Shown here: one piece after another, positions 57,388 through 64,000 of the stretch | Numbering within the stretch: position 1 is the first letter of the stretch | Layout of the letters: each line of letters starts with the position of its first letter | NCBI GenBank assembly: GCA_940746715.1 | Contig: CALNWN010000002.1 | Location: forward strand, 372,001-436,000 | Direction: 5' to 3' | Source of the DNA: an uncultured Paraburkholderia sp. | GTDB taxonomy: Bacteria > Pseudomonadota > Gammaproteobacteria > Burkholderiales > Burkholderiaceae | DNA: 64,000 bases | Position numbers and translations under genes: made by a program | The notes under the pieces: generated by a model | The model's database searches: none | Seen by the model: only the letters and a program-made list of their open reading frames with translations | Told to the model about the DNA's origin: nothing

Positions 57388-58374
57388 ATGCGCGCAATGG
57401 TGTTCGACGGGACCGCTCCGGTGCTGCGTGAAAGGCAGATGCCCGAGCCGCGGCCGGCTGCGGGTCAATTGCTGATCGACGTTCATGCATGCGGCGTGTG
57501 CCGCACCGACTTGCACGTGATCGACGGAGAACTCGCGCATCCGAAACAGCCCGTCATTCCCGGACATGAAATCGTCGGGACCGTGGCGGCGCTGGGCGAC
57601 GGTGTCACGGGCTTCGCAGTAGGCGATCGCGTCGGCGTGCCGCGGACCGGCTCTACCTGCGGCCACTGCCCCTATTGCGCGAGCGGCCGCGAAAATCTAT
57701 GCGACGAGCCCGGCTTCACGGGTTACACGATCGACGGCGGTTACGCGGAACGCACTGTCGCCGATAGCCGCTACTGCCTGCACTTGCCCGAGCGCTATGC
57801 CGATGTCGAAGCCGCACCGCTTCTGTGCGCGGGCCTGATCGGCTACCGCACGCTGAGCATGGCGGGTGATGCCCGCGCAATCGGCATCTACGGATTCGGC
57901 GCGGCCGCGCATATCGCCGCGCAAATGGCGCTGCACCAGGGGCGCACGGTGTTCGCCCTGACGCGCCCCGGCGACACTGCCGCGCAGCAGTTCGCGTTGC
58001 GGCTCGGCGTGCAGTGGGCCGGCGGCAGCGACGAGACGCCCCCGGAACAACTCGACGCAGCGCTGATTTTCGCGCCTGCCGGCCCGCTCGTGCCCGCAGC
58101 GTTGAAGGCGGTGGCGAAGGGCGGCGTGGTGGTGTGCGGCGGCATCCATATGAGCGACATTCCGTCGTTCCCCTACGAGCTGCTGTGGGGCGAGCGGCGC
58201 GTGTGCTCGGTTGCCAACCTCACGCGCGCCGATGGTCACGCTTTCGTGCAACTCGCGGCGCACGTGCCGCTCAACATCGAGACCACGCCCTATGCACTCG
58301 CGGATGCAAACCGCGCGCTAAACGACCTGCGCGACGGCAGAGTCAACGGCGCGGCCGTATTGTGTATGCGGTAG
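57388..58374 (+). CDS. Zinc-dependent alcohol dehydrogenase
   Basis: 328 residues, start 57388 with GGGGAA upstream. MDR superfamily, AdhA/YjgB-like group. Catalytic zinc: Cys in VHACGVCRTDLHV and GHE in IPGHEIVG. Structural zinc: four Cys in TCGHCPYCASGRENLCDEPG. Nucleotide-binding GIYGFGAAAHIAAQ. Oxidises alcohols or reduces aldehydes, including broad-range substrates, in the cytoplasm. Intact; no operon partner, a broken cupin gene converges on it. Confidence 0.88.
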   Translation: MRAMVFDGTAPVLRERQMPEPRPAAGQLLIDVHACGVCRTDLHVIDGELAHPKQPVIPGHEIVGTVAALGDGVTGFAVGDRVGVPRTGSTCGHCPYCASGRENLCDEPGFTGYTIDGGYAERTVADSRYCLHLPERYADVEAAPLLCAGLIGYRTLSMAGDARAIGIYGFGAAAHIAAQMALHQGRTVFALTRPGDTAAQQFALRLGVQWAGGSDETPPEQLDAALIFAPAGPLVPAALKAVAKGGVVVCGGIHMSDIPSFPYELLWGERRVCSVANLTRADGHAFVQLAAHVPLNIETTPYALADANRALNDLRDGRVNGAAVLCMR

Positions 58375-58402
58375 CGCGAGCAGGGTACCACTCGAAAAAA
58401 AG

Positions 58403-58746
58403 CTAGCGCGGTTCAGCAGCAGGATCGTAGGGCACGACGCGTTCGTGTTCGTCTGGCTGATTGCGCGCCACGATTGCTCGCGCTGCAACGCGCTCGTCGA
58501 GATTGAACGGCTGGTGCGGCACGCCCGGCGGAATGAACAGAAAATCGCCGTTTCAAAGTCGGCATGATAGTGCGGCTCTGCGTGAGCACCCGGCGGCACG
58601 ACGACCATGTACATCGATAAACCCGTGGCTCGCGCAGTGCCGGCGGAAATGCCCACGAAATAGGGCAAACGCTGGCTCGTCGCCATGGCGTTCCCGGGAC
58701 GAACCCTGACGACGGTGGGTTCTGCATCGTGCAGGACGTTCGACAT
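58403..58746 (-). pseudogene. Cupin-domain protein with internal deletion and frameshift
   Basis: Start 58746 (MSNVLHDAEPTVVRVRPG). First cupin motif PPGAHAEPHYHADFETAIF is intact with its His and Glu ligands. The next blocks (usually VLEGRVExRYG and GDFLFIP) are missing; the frame shifts and the C-terminal part reads FIPPGVPHQPFNLDE and ARAIVARNQPDEHERVVPYD to TAG at 58403. About 25-30 residues are lost. Metal binding could not be completed except for the second motif's His in GVPHQP. Confidence 0.75.
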
Positions 58747-58844
58747 GGCGGCTCCGTTTGCTGGTGCGGGAAGGTTCGTGGTTCAGGCGTGTGGCGAAAA
58801 GTCTAGTCGATAGGCGCGGGGTTTGCCGGACCTTCTGCCGGGCA

Positions 58845-59810
58845 TTATCGGCCCGGCGAGGCCCGTTTGCGCTTGCCGCGCGCCGGGCCGTGACTGCGCA
58901 GCAGGTCCTTGTCGCGAGCCAGTGCGGCGCGCAGACGCGGCACGGTGAAATCGATAAAACTGCGCGTTTTCAGCGGCAATTTTCCCTGACCTGCATGCAT
59001 GACGCTGACAGGCACGGGCTCGGGTTCGAAGTCGCGCAGCACCCGTTTCAGTTTTCCTTCGCTGACGGCGCCGGCTGCCTGATACGACAGTACGTTGGTC
59101 AGGCCGACACCGGCGATGGCGGCATCGATTGCCGCCCCCGCCGTATTCACCGCCAGTCGCGCATGAACCGGCACCGTCTGCTGCGGGCTGCGAGCGGACG
59201 CGAAATTCCATAGGAATCCAGAAGGCAGCGCATCGGAAACGACGCACGAAAAGCGTGCGAGATCGCCAGGCGTTGCCGGCTCGCCGGCGCGTGAAAGATA
59301 TTGCGGACTCGCACACACGACGCGGCCGACGGTGCCGACCTCGATCGCGATCATGCTGCTGTCGGGCAGCTTGCCGATACGCAGGGCGACGTCGATATGC
59401 TCGTCCAGCAGATGCAGGTTGCGGTCGGCGAGCACGAGCCGCACCGCTATCTCCGGAAAAGCCGCCAGAAAATCACTGACGATGGGCAGCATATGCAGCC
59501 GCCCGAAGACGACAGGCGCGGTCACCACCAGTTCGCCGCGCGGCGTGCTGTACTCGCCTGCCGCGGCGCTTTCGGCTTCGCTGACCTGCTCTAGAATCTG
59601 CTTGCAGGCCGCGAGGTAGGCAGCACCCGCGTCCGTCAGCGTGAGCTTGCGCGTGGAGCGCACAAGAAGACGCGCGTTCAGATGCGCCTCCAATTCCGCG
59701 ACTTTGCGGCTGACCGTGGGCAGCGGCATATGCAGCTTGCGGCTCGCGGCGGAGAAACTGCCGCTTTCCGCCGCGGCGACGAGAATCGACATTGCTTCGA
59801 GACGGTCCAT
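58845..59810 (-). CDS. LysR regulator (CrgA/DsdC-like group)
   Basis: 321 residues, intact. wHTH (LEAMSILVAAAESGSFSAAS, LHMPLPTVSRKVAELEAHLN) and a substrate-binding domain of the aromatic/oxidative-stress LysR group (GELVVTAPVVFGRLHMLPIV, HIDVALRIGKLPDSSMIA, IAGVGLTNVLSYQAA). Basic C-terminal tail. Divergent with 164 bases to the AhpD-like gene, which it probably regulates. Confidence 0.85.
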   Translation of the reverse strand: MDRLEAMSILVAAAESGSFSAASRKLHMPLPTVSRKVAELEAHLNARLLVRSTRKLTLTDAGAAYLAACKQILEQVSEAESAAAGEYSTPRGELVVTAPVVFGRLHMLPIVSDFLAAFPEIAVRLVLADRNLHLLDEHIDVALRIGKLPDSSMIAIEVGTVGRVVCASPQYLSRAGEPATPGDLARFSCVVSDALPSGFLWNFASARSPQQTVPVHARLAVNTAGAAIDAAIAGVGLTNVLSYQAAGAVSEGKLKRVLRDFEPEPVPVSVMHAGQGKLPLKTRSFIDFTVPRLRAALARDKDLLRSHGPARGKRKRASPGR

Positions 59811-59974
59811 GAACCCGCACGCTCATCGAGAATGAATCGGTGAAAAATACCCGATTGCCGCGCGTTCGGGAAGCGTGCGAACACCTTTTGACCAAGCGGA
59901 TGCGCGCGGTGTCCGGCCCATCTGCGCGAGCGCTACAATTGTCATCACCTATCGCGCTATAACGGAGACACAGC

Positions 59975-60580
59975 ATGGCAACGCTTCAGCCGATCAGACG
60001 CTACCCGGTGCCCGAGCCGAGCGAATGGCCCGACGACATCAGCGCGCGGATTCTCGAAGTGCAGCAGAAGGCTGGCTTCGTGCCGAATGTGTTTCTGACA
60101 CTCGCGCATCGGCCCGACGAGTTTCGCGCGTTCTTTGCCTACCACGACGCGTTGATGCTGAAAGAGGGCGGGCTCACAAAAGGCGAACGTGAAATGATCG
60201 TCGTGGCCACGAGCGCCGTGAACCAGTGCCTCTATTGCGTGGTAGCGCACGGCGCGATTTTGCGCATCTACGAAAAGGCACCGCTGCTGGCGGATCAGGT
60301 GGCGGTCAATCACCGCAAGGCCGACATCACCGCGCGGCAGAAGGCCATGCTCGACTTCGCACTGAAGGTATGCCGAGAATCGGGCAGCGTCGACGAAGCC
60401 GACTTCCAGGCCTTGTGCGAACATGGCTTCTCTGACGATGACATCTGGGACATCGCGGCAATCACCGCATTTTTCGGCTTGTCGAATCGCATGGCGAATG
60501 TGATTTCCATGCGGCCCAACGACGAGTTCTATTTGATGGGCCGCGTGCCGAAACCCGCGCCGGATGCGCCGCAAAAATAG
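59975..60580 (+). CDS. AhpD/CMD-like peroxidase-related protein
   Basis: 201 residues, GGAGA upstream. Carboxymuconolactone-decarboxylase/AhpD fold, of the uncharacterised peroxidase-related subfamily. The redox pair is in SAVNQCLYCVVAHGAI (C-x-x-C-x3-H). Other family segments: KAGFVPNVFLTLAHRPDEF and DIWDIAAITAFFGLSNRMA. Possible role: alkylhydroperoxidase or thiol-dependent reductase. Intact. Converges with an MFS gene that is internally deleted. Confidence 0.85.
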   Translation: MATLQPIRRYPVPEPSEWPDDISARILEVQQKAGFVPNVFLTLAHRPDEFRAFFAYHDALMLKEGGLTKGEREMIVVATSAVNQCLYCVVAHGAILRIYEKAPLLADQVAVNHRKADITARQKAMLDFALKVCRESGSVDEADFQALCEHGFSDDDIWDIAAITAFFGLSNRMANVISMRPNDEFYLMGRVPKPAPDAPQK

Positions 60581-60601
60581 GCGTATTTTTCGAGCCGCCG
60601 T

Positions 60602-61339
60602 TCATGCGCCTGCAGGTTCTGACTGCAATGCGGGCGTATGCAGCGCGGTGTCGTCGATCGGAAAATGCAATAGGGCCGCGACAAGTCGGCTCGCCACCGT
60701 GGCCTGCCACAGCAGCGAATACGAGCCCGTCATGTCGAAGACCACGCCGCCCAGCCACGCGCCGAGAAACGAGCCGATCTGATGGCTCAGGAAGCAGACG
60801 CCGAACAGGCTGCCGAGATGCCGGATACCGAAGACTTTCGCCACGAGCCCGCTCGTCAGCGGGACGGTGCCGAGCCACGTCAGACCCCTCACGGCTGCGA
60901 ATAGCACGACCGTCAGGGCACTTTTCGGCAGTACGAAGAATGCACCGATCGTCACGCTGCGAATCAGATACAGCCAGCCGAGCACGTAATGCTGCCGGAA
61001 CCGGCCGCCCAACCAGCCGCACGCCCAGCTTCCGATCATGTTGAACAGGCCGATCAACGCGAACGTCGTTGCGCCGAAGGCCACCACCGGGGTGGAGCCG
61101 TAGCGGTCCGCCGCCGCGCCCGCGAAGGGTTGCGCGAAGCCCCACACGAGATTGTGCAGCGCAATCGCGAACGCGATGAGCGTGACGGGCAAGCCGCGAT
61201 CGAATGAAAACGGCCCGATAAAAAGCCCGAACGTTTGCCGGATTCCCATTGCCGCGCTGAGGACGAGCGCGGCGGCGAGAATGACGAGTGTGGTGTGATT
61301 GAAAGCGGGCGCGAAGCGCTTGCTGCTGGCGGTCGACAT
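60602..61339 (-). pseudogene. MFS transporter with ~150-residue in-frame deletion
   Basis: 245 codons where this family (monocarboxylate-type or CynX-like MFS) has about 400. N-terminal helices are normal (AALVLSAAMGIRQTFGLFIG, LVWGFAQPFAGAAADRYGST, which carries the loop 2-3 motif). After VVAFGATTFAL the text jumps directly to IGLFNMIGSWACGWLGGRFR, the loop 8-9 repeat of the same motif. About four to five helices (TM4 to TM8) are missing with the frame kept. I take it as a deletion between short similar sequences. Start 61339 (MSTASSK) with GGAGAT upstream. Confidence 0.75.
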
Positions 61340-61448
61340 GGCTCTGATCTCCTTTGACGTCATGGTCGCAGCGAGAACCCGAAGCAGCAAAAGAAAAGTT
61401 TTTGACGACAGGTGAGCGGGCTCACCTGCGTGCGGTTACCGCCAGCGC

Positions 61449-62375
61449 TTATTGCCCTGCTGGCGCCTCGACGCTCGTGTCGCATGAGAACTGCGCGGCC
61501 TCGGCCAGTATCCATTGCCTGAAATCGAGCAGTTCCGGCCGCCGGTCGGCGTTCTCGGCACTGACGAGCCAATATGCAGTGGCCGAGTTGACCGTGTCGA
61601 AAGCGGCTTGCACGAGCGCGCCGCTTTCGAGGTCGCGATTCACCAGCGGCCTGCGGCCGAGTGCAACGCCGAGTCCCATGCTTGCGGCTTCGAATGCGAG
61701 CTGGATCGTGTCGACCCGCAAGCCGGCGTCCGGATCCACATGCTCCGCGCCGGTGGCTTCGAGCCAGGTCTGCCAGTCTTCGCTCGCGGCATTCACGTGA
61801 ATCAGCGTCGCATTGCGTAACAACGGCGTGCCCTGCACATCGCGCAGCGACTCCAGATAGCCGGGACTGCATACGGGTACGAGCTGTTCTCCAAAGAGCC
61901 GCGTCCACGCGGTGCCCGCAACCGGCGCGCGGCTCAGGCGGATGGCGAAATCGAATCCATCCACGGGAAAACCGACCTGACGATGCGACGTGTCGACCGT
62001 CACATTCACTTTCGGCCAACGCTCCCTGAAATGCGGCAAGCGCGGCAGCAACCAGCGCGACGCAAACGTCGGCGCGCAACTGAGCGCAATCGGGCGGTTC
62101 GCGCGATGATTCGGCAGACGCTGCGTGCCGATCGCGATCAACGAGAACGCCTCGGAAACGTAGGAAAGATAGTCGGCGCCCGTTGCGGTCAGCGAAATGC
62201 CGCGCGGCTCGCGCACGAAGAGTTCGACCCCGAGCGCTTCCTCGGGACCGACAATGCCGTGACTCACGGCGCTGGGCGTGACGTTCAATTCGGCGGCGGC
62301 GAGCTTGAAACTTTGATGCCGGCCCGCCGCTTCAAAAAAACGAAGCGCGGGCAAGGGCGGCAGACGGATCGGCAT
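61449..62375 (-). CDS. LysR regulator (GcvA-like)
   Basis: 308 residues, intact; start 62375 gives the typical MPIRLPPLPALRFFEAAGRH. HTH: QSFKLAAAELNVTPSAVSHG with IVGPEEALGVELF following (family usually has L where P is, a helix-breaking change at the linker start). Binding domain ALSCAPTFASRWLLPRLPHF, DGFDFAIRLSRAPV, and FEAASMGLGVALGRRPLV. Divergent from the DUF899 gene with 249 bases between; upstream of the truncated MFS gene on the same strand. The Pro in the HTH-linker region is worth noting as a possible missense lesion. Confidence 0.82.
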   Translation of the reverse strand: MPIRLPPLPALRFFEAAGRHQSFKLAAAELNVTPSAVSHGIVGPEEALGVELFVREPRGISLTATGADYLSYVSEAFSLIAIGTQRLPNHRANRPIALSCAPTFASRWLLPRLPHFRERWPKVNVTVDTSHRQVGFPVDGFDFAIRLSRAPVAGTAWTRLFGEQLVPVCSPGYLESLRDVQGTPLLRNATLIHVNAASEDWQTWLEATGAEHVDPDAGLRVDTIQLAFEAASMGLGVALGRRPLVNRDLESGALVQAAFDTVNSATAYWLVSAENADRRPELLDFRQWILAEAAQFSCDTSVEAPAGQ

Positions 62376-62624
62376 TGCATCCTCATATGACGGCGCCACG
62401 CGAGCGAGGCCGCGTGCGTGCGGTTTGGCGACAGCATACCGCGACGTGCGGATCATTTTCCGGCGGTTTTCATTGCAGTGCGCAAAGACTCGCTTTCAGC
62501 GCCCTGTGAGAAATTCTTCGCGGGGGCTGTCGATTCGCTGCACAGTGGATCGTCGTGTGCATAGGGCGGCTTTGCGCATACTGCAGGCCGCCTGCTTGTT
62601 CTTCTTCTCGACAGGAGATGGCAG

Positions 62625-63353
62625 ATGACTCAACTGAACCAAGCCGCACCAAAGCTCAGGCCGGCCCGCGAACTGGCGGACTCGCCTTGCCGTTTCCCCG
62701 GCGAAAGCGCCGAATATCGCCGGGCACGCAACGACCTGCTTGCTGAAGAAATAGAATTGCGCCGCCATATCGAGCGCGTCGCCGCGCAGCGCCGCGCGCT
62801 GCCGCCGGGCGGCGTGGTGCCGGAGGACTACCGCTTTGAAGGCGAGGCGGGACCGGTCACCCTCAGTGAAATGTTCGGCGCTCACGACACGCTCGTCACC
62901 TATAACTGGATGTTCGGTCCGAGGCGCAAGCGCCCTTGCCCGATGTGCACCTCGCTGCTGAGCGCTCACGACGGCGAAATGCCCGACATTCTGCAGCGCG
63001 TCGCCTTTGCGGTCATCGGCCGTTCGCCTATACAGAAGCTCGCCGCTTTCGCGAAGCAGCGCGGCTGGCGGTATCTGCGGCTTTATTCGTCGGCGGGGAA
63101 CACGTTCAACCGTGACTATGCGGGCGAGGATCTCGACGGAGACGACGTCCCGGCGTTCAACGTGTTCACGCGGTCCGGTGGCACGGTGCGGCACTTCTGG
63201 GCCCAGGAAATGGGCCCGTGGACCGCCGACCCGGGGCAGGACCCGCGCGGCGCGCCTGACGTCATGCCCTTATGGACCGTGCTCGATATGACGCCGGGCG
63301 GCCGCGGGCGCGACTGGTATCCGAAGCTGGAGTACGACGCTGCACCGCGTTAG
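62625..63353 (+). CDS. DUF899 (thioredoxin-like) protein
   Basis: 242 residues, AGGAGA upstream of the ATG. DUF899 proteins have a thioredoxin-like fold; the family C-x-x-C site is in KRPCPMCTSLL. Other typical text: EEIELRRHIERVAAQRRALP, YRFEGEAGPVTLSEMFG, LYSSAGNTFNRDYAGED, NVFTRSGGTVRHFWAQEM. Possibly a soluble redox or antioxidant protein. Intact. Confidence 0.87.
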   Translation: MTQLNQAAPKLRPARELADSPCRFPGESAEYRRARNDLLAEEIELRRHIERVAAQRRALPPGGVVPEDYRFEGEAGPVTLSEMFGAHDTLVTYNWMFGPRRKRPCPMCTSLLSAHDGEMPDILQRVAFAVIGRSPIQKLAAFAKQRGWRYLRLYSSAGNTFNRDYAGEDLDGDDVPAFNVFTRSGGTVRHFWAQEMGPWTADPGQDPRGAPDVMPLWTVLDMTPGGRGRDWYPKLEYDAAPR

Positions 63354-63372
63354 CCGGGTCGCGGCATGGCGA

Positions 63373-64000
63373 TCAGTGCGGGGCGTCGTTTGCCTGACTT
63401 TGTTCGCGCGCGGATTGCAGATAGCTTGAGATGGCGCCCGAACGCATGGGCGGGCTGAAGAGATAGCCCTGCACCGCGCGGGCGCCCAGTGCCTTGACGA
63501 CCTCCGCTTGCGACGACGTTTCGAGCCCCTCCACGACGCATTCCAGCCCGAGGTTCTTGCACAGATCCAGTACCGATCAGTCATGAAACTGCGGTCGATC
63601 TTGATCGAATCGAACGGCAGGCGGTGCACGTAGCTGAGGCTGGAATAACCGGTGCCGAAGTCGTCGAGCGAAACGCGGCAGCCTGCGGCCTTAATCATCG
63701 TGAGGGCGGAGCGGGCCTGCTCGAAATCTCGCGTGAGCGCCGTCTCCGTGATTTCGAACGACACGCGATGCGGCGGCACACCGCTCGCCGCGACAATGTC
63801 GATCAGCCGGCGCGCGCGTGCCGACGTCGAAATGTCGATGGCCGAAAGATTGAACGACAGATAGAGCTCGGACGGCCAGTGCGGCACTTCCGCCAGCGCC
63901 TTGTGCAGCAGCACTTCGGTGATGCGCAAAATGGGTTCGGTGCGCTCCGCAATGCGGATGAACTCCTCCGGCTTGACTGCGCCGAGCCGCGGATTGTGCC
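63373..64000 (-). pseudogene. EAL-domain c-di-GMP phosphodiesterase, truncated by window edge, frameshifted
   Basis: C-terminal part of an EAL protein; the N-terminus lies beyond 64000. From the window edge: PRLGAVKPEEFIRIAERTEP, then LYLSFNLSAIDIS, the Glu in SFEITETAL, the DDFGTGYSS motif and Lys in FDSIKIDRSFM. After SFMTD at about 63577 roughly 10-12 residues are missing and the frame shifts before LDLCKNLGLECVVEGLET; the tail GARAVQGYLFSPPM ends at TGA 63373-63375. The EVxEGxET and QGY/FxxxxP catalytic blocks are thus out of frame. It hydrolysed c-di-GMP to pGpG if intact. Confidence 0.8.

Noticed and set aside
1..64000. All frameshifts being sequencing errors
   Set aside because: Cannot explain the nonsense substitutions, the 43-bp to 1-kb deletions, the permease chimera or the precise 8-bp duplication. 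Some single-base indels at homopolymers (34484, 18318, 32148) could still be errors.

Overview
The window is GC-rich bacterial DNA whose gene content fits Burkholderia sensu lato (Paraburkholderia/Caballeronia type): a heteromeric hydroxyproline dehydrogenase cluster, a bimodular-type 3-dehydroshikimate dehydratase, a fructose-type ABC operon with a ROK regulator, many LysR regulators, and proteins that read as familiar Burkholderia products. This assignment is inference from protein content; no rRNA, tRNA or marker gene is present. A phage-type integrase, cut by the window start, lies at the left edge, so the left end may border a genomic island.

The dominant feature is decay. More than half of the recognisable genes carry at least one lesion: single-base indels, deletions of about 15 to 1000 bp, small tandem duplications, and in-frame nonsense codons. 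Several nonsense codons are TGA where the family has tryptophan (PBP-like protein, GH42 beta-galactosidase, DNA polymerase II, MBL hydrolase). Nonsense substitutions and large deletions are hard to explain as base-calling indels, so I read this as real genome erosion, as known for host-restricted Burkholderia such as the leaf-nodule symbionts; a poor assembly cannot be excluded from sequence alone for the single-base indels.

Layout: 0-4.5 kb integrase, small proteins, FucU, DoxX, broken response regulator. 4.5-10.3 kb trans-4-hydroxy-L-proline catabolism (intact Hpc deaminase; broken epimerase, three-subunit dehydrogenase and AraC regulator). 10.3-11.4 kb small intact genes. 11.7-16.2 kb a quinate/shikimate catabolic cluster, all broken (dehydroshikimate dehydratase half, AroQ, AroE-like, MFS, TetR). 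16.4-19.8 kb FAD oxidase, a probable L-2-keto-3-deoxyarabonate dehydratase and an intact LysR. 20-23 kb a broken bifunctional penicillin-binding-type protein. 23-27.1 kb a fructose-type ABC transporter operon with ROK regulator. 27.5-34.1 kb a LacI-controlled galactoside cluster (MalK-type ATPase intact; GH42 enzyme, binding protein and permeases broken; the two permeases fused into a chimera). 34.3-40.7 kb a signalling/motor block: a cNMP-binding protein with a CRP-like HTH and a FliG-C-like end, MotA, MotB, a cNMP-binding thioredoxin-reductase-like flavoprotein, and a chemoreceptor. 40.7-47 kb lactonase-like propeller, TPR glycosyltransferase-like protein, ArsR/AHSA1/DUF1801 operon. 47-54.5 kb phospholipase C-like lipoprotein, DNA polymerase II, PRC-barrel protein, DUF2891, OmpW remnant, MBL hydrolase, most of them broken. 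54.5-64 kb TetR, broken SulP transporter, alcohol dehydrogenase, LysR regulators, AhpD-like protein, DUF899, and a broken EAL protein running off the right edge.

Regulators and small stress-type proteins are more often intact than the catabolic and transport genes beside them, as if dietary carbon sources (hydroxyproline, quinate, arabinose, galactosides, fructose) no longer matter. The most unusual architecture is the cNMP-sensor/HTH/FliG-C protein next to a dedicated MotA-MotB pair.
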